A DNA stretch of 64,000 bases from Novosphingobium sp. (GCF_039595395.1 NZ_JBCNLP010000001.1:3100001-3164000), one strand, 5' to 3'; shown: positions 17,408-26,298, counted from the stretch's first letter. Made by a program: numbers and translations. The notes: a model not told the origin generated them from the sequence alone.

Positions 17408-18865
17408 CTATCTCCGCAAGGCGAGCGGGGGGGCCGCATCGCCGGATGGTGAGGGAAATCCGCCGCCCAGTGCGACGATCAGTTGAATCCGCGCCAGCGC
17501 GCCATCGACACGAAGATCAGCCAGCCTTTGCGCGGCAACCAGCTCGCGGTCCTGCGCGTCGAGAATGTCGAGCCGCGCGCTCAGGCCCGCGCGCACGCGG
17601 GCCTCGTCCAGCCGGACCGTATCGGCCAGACCCTGTTCGATCACCTGCTGCTGGGCGGTGGCGCGCTGGTTGGTCTCGATGGCGCTCAGCGCATCGGCGG
17701 CCTCGCGCACGGCGCCCAGCACCGCCGCATTGTACTGGGCGATGGCCACATCCTGCCCGGCCACCGCCGCACGGTAACTGGCGCGCAACCGCCCCCCCTC
17801 GAAGATCGGCAGGTGCAGTGCGGGGCCCGCCCCCATGGTTGTGGCGCCGCCCGTAAACAGCGAGGACAGGCCGATCGCCGAGACACCGGCAAAAGCCTTG
17901 AGATCGATGTCGGGATAGAAACCCGCGCGCTCGACCCGCAGGCCCGCCTCCGCCGAGGCCATGCGGGCCTGCGCGGCCAGCACATCGGGGCGGCGGGCGA
18001 GCAGATCGGCGGGCAGATGGTCGGGCACGGGGGTGGCGTTTTCCACCGCGACCACCGGGGTGAGAATATCCGCATAGGCACCAGCCCCTTGCCCGGCCAG
18101 CGCGGCCAGGGCATGGACCATCATCGCCCGCTCGCCATCGGCGCGGACCCGTGCCTGCCGCGCCTCGGCCAGCAGGGTTTCGGCGGCGCGCAGGTCGAAA
18201 TCGCTGCCAAGCGCATTGCGGCGACGGCTGCGCGCAAGGCGCGCCTGATCCTCGCGCGAGGCCACAAACCGGTCCGCGATGGACGCCTGCAGGCCCGCGC
18301 GCCGCAGGTTCAGATAGGCCTGCGCCACCGCGCCCGACAGCACGATACGCGCGGCGGCAAGGTCAAAACCCGCGCCATTCGCCTGCGCCCTTGCGGCATC
18401 GACCAGCGCCTTTTGCCGCCCCGCCACGTCAAGCGACCAGGACAGGCCTGCCTGCACCGTCCCCACCCAGCGCGCCGTGCCCGCATAGGGCGGTGGAATG
18501 ATGTATTTGCCGCTCAGCCGCTCGCCGGTTTCCTGCGCGTCGATACCGATCCGGGGCTCCAGCCCGGCATGGGCGATGCCGATGACCTGCTGCGCCTGAC
18601 GCAGCCTCGCCGCGGCCAGATCCAGCCCCGGATTGCCCGCCAGGGCATCGTTCATGATCCGGTCGAGCTGGGGATCGCCCAGCGCCTGCCACCATTGCTG
18701 GTTGATCGCCAGCGCTGGCGCGTCCGGCGGCAAGAGCGCCTCAGCCGCCAAAGGGTGCAGCAAAGGCCGGTCACGGGGCACCGCAACGCAGCCCGCCAGC
18801 CCCCAGACAAGCGCCGTGACCGCCAAACCGCCGCTGATCCTGCAAGCCTTGTCCATGATCGGCAT
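17408..18865 (-). CDS. NodT-family outer-membrane efflux lipoprotein
   Basis: TolC-like channel of the RND/MFS pump type, about 485 residues. It has a lipoprotein signal with lipobox LAGC, and two repeats of the outer-membrane efflux domain: INQQWWQALGDPQLDRIMND, NPGLDLAAARLRQA, then LARRPDVLAAQARMASAEAG and VERAGFYPDIDLKAFAGVSA, ending with a long helical segment. Two starts are possible (18865 and 18856); neither has a strong ribosome binding site. It is the first gene of the efflux operon, which is less usual than emrA first. Confidence 0.88.
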   Translation of the reverse strand: MPIMDKACRISGGLAVTALVWGLAGCVAVPRDRPLLHPLAAEALLPPDAPALAINQQWWQALGDPQLDRIMNDALAGNPGLDLAAARLRQAQQVIGIAHAGLEPRIGIDAQETGERLSGKYIIPPPYAGTARWVGTVQAGLSWSLDVAGRQKALVDAARAQANGAGFDLAAARIVLSGAVAQAYLNLRRAGLQASIADRFVASREDQARLARSRRRNALGSDFDLRAAETLLAEARQARVRADGERAMMVHALAALAGQGAGAYADILTPVVAVENATPVPDHLPADLLARRPDVLAAQARMASAEAGLRVERAGFYPDIDLKAFAGVSAIGLSSLFTGGATTMGAGPALHLPIFEGGRLRASYRAAVAGQDVAIAQYNAAVLGAVREAADALSAIETNQRATAQQQVIEQGLADTVRLDEARVRAGLSARLDILDAQDRELVAAQRLADLRVDGALARIQLIVALGGGFPSPSGDAAPPLALRR

Positions 18866-18999
18866 CCCATCGCAAAGGGCGGCGGGAGGATGCCTGCCGC
18901 ATCCCCTCGCCGCCCCGCACAATGAGCGGAGATCGCCAGCACGGCTTGCAGCATAACGCTGTCAAGCGAAGGCAGGCGATGCGCCGATCGTTCAAAAGC

Positions 19000-19791
19000 T
19001 CACAGCGTGTCGATCACGCCGCCATCGACACGCAGCGATGCGCCCGTGGTGGCCGAGGCCAGCGGCGAGGCGATATAGACCACCATGGCGGCGACCTCAT
19101 CCACGCTGGCCGCGCGCCCGATGATCGAGCTGCCGCGATGCGCCTTCACGAAATCAGCCGCCACCGCTTCCAGCGCCTGTCCGGTCGCGGCCTGCTGTTC
19201 CCTGAGCATGCCCGCCACACCTTCGGACAGTGTTGGCCCCGGCAGCACGGAATTGACCGTGACGCCCGTGCCCGCCATCCGCTTGGCCAGACCGCGCGCC
19301 ACGGCGACATCGGCGGTCTTGCTGACCCCGTAGTGGATCATCTCGACAGGGATGTTGAAGGCGGATTCCGAACCCAGAAACACCACCCTGCCCCAGCCCC
19401 TGGCCGCCATGCCCGGCAGATAGGCGCGCGAGAGGCGCACGCCCGACATGACATTGACCGCCCAGTGCCGGTCCCACACCGCGTCATCGGCCTCGAAAAA
19501 GTCGATGGGCTGGAAGATGCCGGCATTGTTGATGAGGATGTCGCAGGTCGGCACCGCCGCGATCAGCGCCGCCGCGCCCTCTGCGGTGCCCAGATCGGCA
19601 ACCACCGCGCTGATCTGCGCGCCCGGCACCTCTGCCGCCAATCTCTTGCGTGCGATGTCCAACTTGTCGGCGCTGCGTCCATTGAGCACCACGCCGGAAC
19701 CAGCCTGCGCGAGGCCTTTGGCAATGGCAAAGCCAATGCCTTCGGTGGACCCGGTGACAATCGCCGTCTTACCGGAAAGATCGATCTTCAT
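19000..19791 (-). CDS. SDR family NAD(P)-dependent oxidoreductase
   Basis: Classical short-chain dehydrogenase of 263 residues. Cofactor motif TGSTEGIG at about residue 12, NNAG in ILINNAGIFQPIDFF, catalytic Ser in FLGSESAF, Tyr and Lys in YGVSK, then VNSVLPGPTLSEG and the C-terminal VDGGVIDTL. Insertion EGVAGMLREQQAATGQALEA near the substrate lid is typical of an SDR subgroup seen in proteobacteria with unknown substrates. It stands alone, with a 208-bp gap to the efflux operon's first start codon on its downstream side, and no neighbour points to a pathway. Confidence 0.85.
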   Translation of the reverse strand: MKIDLSGKTAIVTGSTEGIGFAIAKGLAQAGSGVVLNGRSADKLDIARKRLAAEVPGAQISAVVADLGTAEGAAALIAAVPTCDILINNAGIFQPIDFFEADDAVWDRHWAVNVMSGVRLSRAYLPGMAARGWGRVVFLGSESAFNIPVEMIHYGVSKTADVAVARGLAKRMAGTGVTVNSVLPGPTLSEGVAGMLREQQAATGQALEAVAADFVKAHRGSSIIGRAASVDEVAAMVVYIASPLASATTGASLRVDGGVIDTL

Positions 19792-20097
19792 CTGCTTATC
19801 CTTCGCTTGAATGGGTCATGACCGCGCGCCGGATGCGCCCTTCACAGCAGAAAGCATCAAGGCGTGCGGTGTAGGTTCAATCCTGACGGGTCGGGATCGG
19901 ACATAGGTGATGCCGCAAGAGAAAGCCCATGACGCCCGCTCCAAACCCGGCAGAGAGAACCGGATCCCTGGCGATATGACGGACACTGTCTTGCACGACG
20001 CTGCGCTCCCCCCGTCCCGCAGCGTTTGGAGCCCATCCCGCTCCGGCTGCATCCGCCCGGCTATTCGTTCCACCCCCAGCCGGGCGGGTGCTTCTTT
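19792..20097. other. Intergenic, promoter of SDR and end of GST gene
   Basis: 306 bp without a supported gene. It holds a perfect 10-bp inverted repeat (20053-20062 with 20078-20087, CCGCCCGGCT/AGCCGGGCGG), 10 nt past the GST stop, likely the GST terminator. Confidence 0.5.
20053..20087 (-). terminator. Hairpin downstream of GST gene
   Basis: Perfect 10-bp arms CCGCCCGGCT and AGCCGGGCGG around a 15-nt loop, beginning 10 nt after the GST stop codon on the minus strand. Confidence 0.5.
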
Positions 20098-20769
20098 TCA
20101 GAGGTTCTGCGGGAAGAGCGCGCGGCGGGTTTCCTCGTCGAAGTCAGCCTTCAAGGTCAGCGTCTCCTTCAGCGCGCGGGCACGCTCCGCGGCGGGGCGA
20201 GCGCTGATCTCCTCATGCAGGCGCTTCACATGCGGATAGGCCGCCAGGGGGTCCTCACCCAGAATATAGCCCGCAATGTTGGCCCAGCCCCACAGGGCGA
20301 TGTCGGCGATGCTGTACTCGTCGCCCGCCAGATAGCGATGGCCGGCCAGCCGCTCATCGAGCACGCGGTAGTGGCGCTCGACTTCCTTGAGATAGCGGTT
20401 GCGGGCATAGGGAATGGCTTCGGGGGCGTGGTGGAGGAAATGCACCGCCTGACCCGAAAAGGGCGAGAGCCCCGTGCCGACAAACATCAGCCACGAAAGC
20501 GCCTGCGCCCGCGCCGCCGGATCGCTGGGCAGGAAGCGCCCGGTCTTTTCGGCGAGATAGAGCAGGATCGCCTGGCTGTCGAAGACGGTGGCATCGCCAT
20601 CGACCAGCGCGGGCACCTTGGCATTGGGGTTGATGGCGCGAAAAGCCTCGCTGTGCTGCTCGCCCTTGAAGGTGTCCACCGCGATCAGTTCATAGGGCAG
20701 CCCCAGTTCTTCGAGCAGCAGCGCCGATTTCATCGGATTGGGCGAGGGATGGAAGTAGAATTTAAGCAT
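20098..20769 (-). CDS. Glutathione S-transferase family protein
   Basis: Cytosolic GST of about 223 residues. N-terminal thioredoxin-like domain MLKFYFHPSPNPMKSALLLE with VPALVDGDATVFDSQAILLY (cis-Pro and the glutathione-contacting Ser), then the all-helical C-terminal domain with YLAGDEYSIADIALWGWANI (N-capping box SxxD). ATG at 20769 is chosen because AGGA lies 10 nt upstream. It follows the glutathionyl-hydroquinone reductase gene with an 85-nt gap, so both may be co-expressed to detoxify quinones or electrophiles. Confidence 0.88.
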   Translation of the reverse strand: MLKFYFHPSPNPMKSALLLEELGLPYELIAVDTFKGEQHSEAFRAINPNAKVPALVDGDATVFDSQAILLYLAEKTGRFLPSDPAARAQALSWLMFVGTGLSPFSGQAVHFLHHAPEAIPYARNRYLKEVERHYRVLDERLAGHRYLAGDEYSIADIALWGWANIAGYILGEDPLAAYPHVKRLHEEISARPAAERARALKETLTLKADFDEETRRALFPQNL

Positions 20770-20854
20770 GGTTACAGTCCTTTCTTCAGATTGAGAGGGA
20801 GGGTTCGCCAAAGCGGAAGCCCTGACGTCGGTCGGTCGTTCAATGGGGTGGTGA

Positions 20855-21838
20855 TCAGATGGTCAGGTCGTCACGGCCATGGGGGCTGTCGAGGTCAAGC
20901 AGCGGCCCCACCGGCACAACGCCCGTCGGGTTGAGCGTGCGGTGGCTCTGATAATAATGCCGCTTGATATGGTCGAAATCGACGGTCCTGCCGATGGCCG
21001 GGCGCTGATAGAGGTCGCGCACAAAGGCCGACAGCGCCGGGTAATCCGCGATACGGCGGATGTTGCACTTGAAATGGCCGACATAGACGGCGTCGAAGCG
21101 GATCAGCGTGGTGAACAGGCGGATATCGGCCTCTGTCAGCCGCGCGCCGACCAGATAGCGTTGCCGGCCCAGAATCTCCTCAAGCCAATCGAGCGTTTCG
21201 AACAAGGGCCCGACGGCTTCCTCATAAGCCTGCTGGCTTGTGGCAAACCCGGCCTTGTAAACGCCGTTGTTGACCGTGTCATAGACGCGGGCATTGATGA
21301 CATCGATCTCTCCGCGCAGGTCTTGCGGGTAATAATCGCCCGGCAAGGCACCGATGCCATCGAAGGCCGAGTTGAACATGCGGATGATCTCGGAGGACTC
21401 GTTGTTGACGATGCGCCCCGTCCGCTTGTCCCACAGCACCGGCACCGTGACGCGTCCGGTGTAGGCCGGGTCGGCCGCCGTGTAGACTTCATGCATGAAG
21501 CGCGCGTGATGGATCGGATCGGCCACGACGCCGGGCGCCGGATCGAAGGTCCAGCCGTTTTCGAGCATCAGCCAGTTGACCACCGAGACATCGATCATCC
21601 CCTCCAGCCCCTTGAGCGCCCGCAGGATCAGCGTGCGATGCGCCCATGGACAGGCAAGGCTGACATAGAGGTGGTAACGTCCCGCCTCGGCCTTGAAGCC
21701 GCCCTCGCCCGTCGGCCCCGGCGCGCCATCGGCGGTCACCCAGTTGCGGAAGGCGGCATCCTTGCGGACAAAGCGCCCACCGGTGGAAGCAGTGTCATAC
21801 CAGGCATCGCGCCATTGGCCATCGACCAGCAAACCCAT
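20855..21838 (-). CDS. yqjG: Glutathionyl-hydroquinone reductase (YqjG/ECM4, xi-class GST)
   Basis: Reduces glutathionyl-hydroquinones back to hydroquinone and glutathione disulfide. The xi-class signature is exact: SLACPWAHRTLILRALKGLE with the catalytic Cys at residue 63, the same number as in E. coli YqjG; further matches are IVNNESSEIIRMFN and DFDHIKRHYYQSHRTLNPTG at the C terminus. Length about 327 residues fits. AGGAG lies 8 nt before the ATG at 21838. It is divergent from the LysR-type gene, which probably regulates it, and is followed by a GST gene. Confidence 0.9.
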   Translation of the reverse strand: MGLLVDGQWRDAWYDTASTGGRFVRKDAAFRNWVTADGAPGPTGEGGFKAEAGRYHLYVSLACPWAHRTLILRALKGLEGMIDVSVVNWLMLENGWTFDPAPGVVADPIHHARFMHEVYTAADPAYTGRVTVPVLWDKRTGRIVNNESSEIIRMFNSAFDGIGALPGDYYPQDLRGEIDVINARVYDTVNNGVYKAGFATSQQAYEEAVGPLFETLDWLEEILGRQRYLVGARLTEADIRLFTTLIRFDAVYVGHFKCNIRRIADYPALSAFVRDLYQRPAIGRTVDFDHIKRHYYQSHRTLNPTGVVPVGPLLDLDSPHGRDDLTI

Positions 21839-22004
21839 CGTCGTCACTCCTTATGGGCTCTGTGCCCGTTGACGCCGATGTGGACCTTCAGCCCTGCGCC
21901 ATCAATGCGGGCAAATGCGATGATGCATTCCCAAATGCTGAATGATCGGCTAGATCTTGCGCAGCGCTTGAGAGTACCATCGGCCAGCCGAAAGGACCTT
22001 TGCC

Positions 22005-22901
22005 ATCGATCGTCTGCGCGCCTTTGAGGTCTTCACCACCGTGGTCGCCAGAGGCGGCTTCGCCCGCGCCGCCGATGCTCTGGACACGTCGCCCGCCAAC
22101 ATCACCCGCTATGTCGCCGAGCTGGAGACGCATCTGGGCGTGCGCTTGCTCAACCGCACGTCGCGCCGCCTGTCGCTGACCGAGGCGGGCGAGGCCCTTT
22201 ATGAGCGCGCCCGCGCCGTGATCGAGGATGTCGCCGAGGCCGAGGCCGCCGCCACCGCCGACAGCCGCAACCCGCGCGGCCGGCTGCGGATCAACGCACC
22301 GCTGGCCTTTGGCATCCGGCATCTGGCGCCGCTCTGGCCGCGCTTTCTGGCGCTTTATCCCGATGTGGAGCTGGACATCGATCTGACCGACCGCGTGGTC
22401 GATCTGGTCGAGGATGGCTATGATCTGGGCATCCGCATCTCACGCGGGGGCAGTCAGGCGCATGTCGCGCGCAAGCTGGCCACGTCGCGCAACATGCTCT
22501 GCGCCGCGCCGCGTTATCTGGAGCGCTTTGGCATACCGGTGAGCCCGGAGGATCTGCCGGGCCACCGCTGCCTCGTCTACACGCATGCGCCCGAGCCGGA
22601 TGTCTGGACCTTGCTCGACGGCGAGGGCACGCCCCATCGCGTGCGCCTGCAACCCCATGTGCGCACCAACAGCGGCGACACCGCCCGCGCGCTGGCGCTG
22701 GCGGGAGAAGCGATCACCTGGCAGCCGATGTTCCTGATCGGCGAGGATGTGGCGCGGGGCGATCTGGTGCCGCTGCTGCCGGGCTGGCGCCTGCCCGATA
22801 TCGATGTGCTGGCGCTCTATGCCAGCCGCCGCCATCTGTCGGCCAAGGTGCGGACCATGGTCGATTTTCTGGCGGAGGCGTTTCGGCACACGGAATGGTA
22901 G
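22005..22901 (+). CDS. LysR family transcriptional regulator, apparent non-canonical start
   Basis: LysR regulator of about 298 residues: N-terminal winged helix (RAFEVFTTVVARGGFARAAD, then LETHLGVRLLNRTSRRLSLT) and substrate-binding domain of the DsdC/CrgA-like type (RLRINAPLAFGIRHLAPLWP, DLGIRISRG, ALALAGEAITWQPMFLIGED). In-frame sequence upstream of the first GTG (22041) reads IDRLRAFEVFTT, the expected first helix, with AAAGGA about 6 nt before the ATC at 22005. No ATG, GTG or TTG exists in frame between the stop at 21969-21971 and 22041. So either ATC is used as a start, or the gene has lost its start codon and begins at GTG 22041 without part of helix 1. It is divergent from yqjG and probably controls it. 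Confidence 0.82.
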   Translation: MDRLRAFEVFTTVVARGGFARAADALDTSPANITRYVAELETHLGVRLLNRTSRRLSLTEAGEALYERARAVIEDVAEAEAAATADSRNPRGRLRINAPLAFGIRHLAPLWPRFLALYPDVELDIDLTDRVVDLVEDGYDLGIRISRGGSQAHVARKLATSRNMLCAAPRYLERFGIPVSPEDLPGHRCLVYTHAPEPDVWTLLDGEGTPHRVRLQPHVRTNSGDTARALALAGEAITWQPMFLIGEDVARGDLVPLLPGWRLPDIDVLALYASRRHLSAKVRTMVDFLAEAFRHTEW

Positions 22902-22902
22902 G

Positions 22903-24069
22903 TCAGGCGAGCGCTTCGGCGGGGCCGAAGAACTCGTGGTGGCGGCGCTCATCGGGCAGGCCCATCGCCGACAGGGTGCGATCGACAAAGCCCATGAAGG
23001 GCTTGGGGCCCAGCACATAGGCATCGGCCTCCACCGGCACCCAGGCGTGGAGATGGTCCTGCGTCGGGCGGCCCGAGGGCGCTCCTTGCGCGGCGCCTTC
23101 CTCATAGACGATATGGGCGGTGAAATGCGGGTGCTCGCGCGCCCAGTCATCGATGTCCGCGCCAAAGGCATGAACATCGGCATTGCGGGCATAGTGGATG
23201 AAGATCACCTCGCGCCCGCCTTCCACCAGCGCGGCTTCGGCCATGGCCAGCGTGGGGGTGATGCCCACGCCGCCGCTGATCAGCACCAGCGGCACGGTGC
23301 CCGGCTCCAGCACGAAGGCGCCGGCAGGCGGGAAAACGTCGATCACCGCGCCCTCCGGCAGGCTGTGCAGATGGTTCGAGACCACACCGCCCGGCTCGCG
23401 TTTGACGCTGATGCGCAGGGTGCGGCCGTTGCTGGCCTGAGACAGCGAATAGTTGCGGCGCACCTCCTTGCCGTCCACCGTCAGCCGCAGGCCCAGATAC
23501 TGGCCGGGGCGATGCGCGATCACAGCGCCGCCATCGACAGGGGCCAGCGTGAAGGAGATGATCTCGGCGCTCTCCACCACCTTGCGCGCGATGCGGAAGG
23601 GCCGCGCGCCGCGCCAGCCGCCGGGCGCCTGTTCCAGCTTGTCATACTCCACCGCCTCGGCGCCCATCAGCAGGTTGGCCAATTGCCAATAGGCCGCGCC
23701 CCAGGCATCGATCACGTCATCCGTGGCGATCTGCGCGCCCAGCACCTCGCGGATGGCGCGCAGCAGGCAGGTGCCCACGATGGGATAATGCTCGGGCAGG
23801 ATTTGCAGGGCGACATGCTTCTGGATGATCTGCCCGGCCAGCGTGCCCAGTGCGCCCAGCTCATCGATATGGCGGGCATACAACAGCACCGCATTCGCCA
23901 GAGCGCGCGGCTGCGTACCCCGCGACTGATGCGCCTGATTGAAGAGGGGGCGGACCTCCTCATATTCGGCGAGCATGATGGTGTAGAAATGGGTGGTCAG
24001 CGCCTCTCCCCCGGTTTCCAGCAGGGGGACGGTCGCTTTGACGATGGCGGTCTGTTCGGGTGTCAGCAT
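22903..24069 (-). CDS. hmp: Flavohaemoprotein, nitric oxide dioxygenase
   Basis: Converts NO and O2 to nitrate using NAD(P)H. Three domains in 388 residues: globin (FYTIMLAEYEEVRPLFNQAH with distal Tyr and Gln; proximal His in QKHVALQILPEHYPIVG), FAD domain (GQYLGLRL and RRNYSLSQA) and NAD(P)H domain (LISGGVGITPTLAMAEAAL, then VLGPKPFM). ATG at 24069 has AAGGAT upstream. It clusters with a truncated haemoglobin and an NsrR-like repressor, as expected for NO defence. It ends 2 bp from the convergent LysR gene. Confidence 0.93.
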   Translation of the reverse strand: MLTPEQTAIVKATVPLLETGGEALTTHFYTIMLAEYEEVRPLFNQAHQSRGTQPRALANAVLLYARHIDELGALGTLAGQIIQKHVALQILPEHYPIVGTCLLRAIREVLGAQIATDDVIDAWGAAYWQLANLLMGAEAVEYDKLEQAPGGWRGARPFRIARKVVESAEIISFTLAPVDGGAVIAHRPGQYLGLRLTVDGKEVRRNYSLSQASNGRTLRISVKREPGGVVSNHLHSLPEGAVIDVFPPAGAFVLEPGTVPLVLISGGVGITPTLAMAEAALVEGGREVIFIHYARNADVHAFGADIDDWAREHPHFTAHIVYEEGAAQGAPSGRPTQDHLHAWVPVEADAYVLGPKPFMGFVDRTLSAMGLPDERRHHEFFGPAEALA

Positions 24070-24158
24070 GAGGCAAATCCTTTCAGGCATGAGGGCGCGC
24101 GCCTGAAAGCCAGACGGAAAGCGCCAGACATTGGGAGGAGTTCAGAGCGGGGAGGAGT

Positions 24159-24563
24159 TCAGACGGCGGAAGGCAGTCGGAAGAAGAGTGCCAGACCCAG
24201 GCTTTTGGCGATGCGGCGCGCCTTGGCCGTCACCGCGTCAGCATCGGCTGGCGAGAGCAGGGCTTTGGCGGTGTCCTGCCAATGGCCCAGCCAGAGGTCG
24301 AACATCTCGGGCGCGATGGCGTCGCGGTGGCGCAGATGGGCCGCCATGGGCTGGCCATGATAGCGACCGCTGCCCAGCATCACCGAGGACCAGAAGTCGG
24401 CCATGCGGGCCAGATGGGGTGGCCAGTCCTCGGGCGCGATCGCGCGGTCGAACACGGGGCCCAGCACATCGTCGCGGCGCAGACGGGCATAGAAAGCCTG
24501 CACCAGCCCGCTGAGCGCCTCATGGTCGAGCGCCGCGGTGGGAGGGGGATCGGGCGTCTTCAT
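24159..24563 (-). CDS. Group III truncated haemoglobin
   Basis: Small globin of about 134 residues: LVQAFYARLRRDDVLGPVFD, then HLARMADFWSSVMLGSGRYH and GQPMAAHLR, which probably carries the proximal His, and FDLWLGHWQDTA. Group III truncated globins are linked to NO or redox handling in several bacteria. GGAG lies 7 nt before the ATG at 24563. It is transcribed ahead of hmp (89-nt gap) and divergently from nsrR, with NsrR-like sites in the shared promoter. Confidence 0.88.
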   Translation of the reverse strand: MKTPDPPPTAALDHEALSGLVQAFYARLRRDDVLGPVFDRAIAPEDWPPHLARMADFWSSVMLGSGRYHGQPMAAHLRHRDAIAPEMFDLWLGHWQDTAKALLSPADADAVTAKARRIAKSLGLALFFRLPSAV

Positions 24564-24574
24564 ATTGCGACTCC

Positions 24575-24600
24575 AAATCATGCATCTAAAATGCTATATA
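24575..24600. promoter_or_regulatory. Candidate NsrR site 1
   Basis: AATCATGCATCTAAAATGC has two ATGC-type half-sites spaced like the NsrR consensus. It abuts the truncated haemoglobin start. Confidence 0.5.
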
Positions 24601-24615
24601 TCGACACGCGACATA

Positions 24616-24637
24616 TCATGCAATAAAAATGCATCTT
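24616..24637. promoter_or_regulatory. Candidate NsrR site 2
   Basis: Contains AAATGCATCTT, an exact match to one arm of the known NsrR operator (AAGATGCATTT on the other strand), with an ATGCA half on the left. It lies 13 bp before the nsrR start, fitting autoregulation. Confidence 0.6.
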
Positions 24638-24650
24638 AAAGGAACCAGCC

Positions 24651-25079
24651 ATGCGCCTCACCCGCTTTTCCGATTATGCCGTGCGCGTGATGCTGTATCT
24701 GGCCGCCCATGAAGATCGGCTTTGCTCGATCGGCGAGATCGCAAAAGCCTATGATATCTCGCAAAATCACCTGATGAAGGTGGTGAGCGACCTGGCGGGC
24801 CACGGCTATGTCCTGTCGCAGCGCGGGCGGAGCGGAGGCATCCGCCTGGCCACGCCGCCCGAACAGATCAACATCGGGCGCCTGATCCGCCATACCGAGG
24901 GCGAAATCGATCTGGTGGGCTGCGCCGATTGCCGCCTGCGGGGCGCCTGCACCCTGCCGGGGCCGCTCGATCTCGCGCTCGATGCGTTCTTCGCGGTGCT
25001 GGAACGCTATACGCTGGCCGATGTGATGGGAGACAAGGGCGCGGCGAGGCTGCTGGAACAACTCTCGGCCCGCGCCTGA
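24651..25079 (+). CDS. nsrR: Rrf2-family NO-sensing repressor NsrR
   Basis: Iron-sulfur repressor of 142 residues. Rrf2 start MRLTRFSDYAVRVMLYLAAH, with Asp8 (a known cluster ligand in Streptomyces NsrR), the winged helix SIGEIAKAYDISQNHLMKVV, QRGRSGGIRLA, and three cysteines at 91, 94 and 100 (GCADCRLRGACTL). The last two keep the C-x5-C spacing of the family; the first gap is shorter than usual. NO attacks the cluster and releases DNA. Neighbouring hmp and truncated haemoglobin are the expected targets. Confidence 0.9.
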   Translation: MRLTRFSDYAVRVMLYLAAHEDRLCSIGEIAKAYDISQNHLMKVVSDLAGHGYVLSQRGRSGGIRLATPPEQINIGRLIRHTEGEIDLVGCADCRLRGACTLPGPLDLALDAFFAVLERYTLADVMGDKGAARLLEQLSARA

Positions 25080-25089
25080 GCTCGCCTCC

Positions 25090-26298
25090 TCAGGCCACCA
25101 CGATCCGCAGCGGATCGGCGGCCTCCAGCACCTCGGCCCGGTCGGCGCGCGGCGGATATATCCATTCGGTGTTGATCTTGCGCTTCAGGGCCTTGGCGTC
25201 CTCGCCGCGCATCTTGACCTGCCGATCCCACCCTTCGGTATAGACCGCGCCCCACGGACCAAGATCAAGGCAGGTCACGTAAAATGGCTGCTCATAGGGG
25301 ATAGGGTCCAGCCCCAGCAGATCGGCGGCGGCATTGTGCCCCGCCGAACGGCCCAGATTCATCGCATGCTGGCAGGCCATGGCGGCCAGATTGCCCTCAT
25401 CGTCGGTTTCGGCGCGGGCCACATCGCCGGTGGCATAGATATGGGTCTGGCCGATCACCTTGAGGCTGCGGTCCACATGCAGCCGTCCGAAAGCATCGCG
25501 TTGCCCGGCGATCTGGCGCGTGAGAGGGTTCGCGCGGGCGCCCGCCGTCCACACCACCGTTTGGGCGGGGATGCGCGTGCCTGCCTGCGTGACGATGCCC
25601 TCTGCGTCGATCAGGGCCACGCCGTCGCCCAGATGCAGCTCCACCCCCAGCTCCGCCAGCGCCTCCTCGATGACCGGGCGCGGGCCGGCGCCCAGCTCCG
25701 GCCCGATCTGCTCGCTTTGCTCAACGACGACCACGCGCACATCGGCTTGCGGGCCCAACACGGCGCGCAGGCGATGGGGCATTTCGGCCGCCGTCTCGAT
25801 GCCGGTAAAGCCGCCGCCGCCCACCACCACCGTGTTGCGCGCCGGGCTCTCGGGCAAGGCGTCCAGACGCAGCAAATGCGCCTCCAGAACGGCGGCCTCG
25901 TCGATCTGATCGACGCTGAAGGCATGTTCGGCCAGCCCCGGAATGGCAGGGCGATTGAGCGTGCTGCCCGCAGCCAGAATCAGCCGGTCGCAGCCCAGCA
26001 TATGGACGTGACCGGCGGCATCGACATAGGTCACCGACTGGCCATCCTCGGCAATGGTCTGAACATGGCCCTGAACAAAGCGTACCCCCACCGCCGTGAA
26101 GATATCGAGCAAGGGCGCCCGCATCGAGGCGGCATTTTCCTCATACAGGCGCGGACGCACATGCAGATCGGGTTGAGGCGCGATCAGGGCGACCTCAAGG
26201 TCGCCTTCATGGCCAGTGAGGATCGTCAGTCGCGCCGCGCCAAGCGCACTCCACATGCCGGCGAAACCGGCACCGATCACCAGAATACGTTGAGTCAT
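25090..26298 (-). CDS. Type II NADH dehydrogenase-like FAD/NAD(P) oxidoreductase
   Basis: Pyridine-nucleotide disulfide-oxidoreductase-fold protein of 402 residues: FAD motif LVIGAGFAGMWSALGAARL, NAD motif VVVGGGGFTGIETAAEM, FAD second motif HIYATGDVARAETDDEG, and AMACQHAMNLGRSAGHNAAA. This matches NDH-2-like enzymes that pass electrons from NADH to quinone without pumping protons. There is no clear C-terminal membrane helix. It converges on nsrR (11-bp gap). A role in keeping respiration going under NO stress, together with the cytochrome bd oxidase in this window, is plausible. Confidence 0.87.
   Translation of the reverse strand: MTQRILVIGAGFAGMWSALGAARLTILTGHEGDLEVALIAPQPDLHVRPRLYEENAASMRAPLLDIFTAVGVRFVQGHVQTIAEDGQSVTYVDAAGHVHMLGCDRLILAAGSTLNRPAIPGLAEHAFSVDQIDEAAVLEAHLLRLDALPESPARNTVVVGGGGFTGIETAAEMPHRLRAVLGPQADVRVVVVEQSEQIGPELGAGPRPVIEEALAELGVELHLGDGVALIDAEGIVTQAGTRIPAQTVVWTAGARANPLTRQIAGQRDAFGRLHVDRSLKVIGQTHIYATGDVARAETDDEGNLAAMACQHAMNLGRSAGHNAAADLLGLDPIPYEQPFYVTCLDLGPWGAVYTEGWDRQVKMRGEDAKALKRKINTEWIYPPRADRAEVLEAADPLRIVVA

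Noticed and set aside
22747..24360. 537-codon plus-strand frame overlapping lysR and opposite hmp
   Set aside because: Overlaps two well-supported genes and has no homology features.
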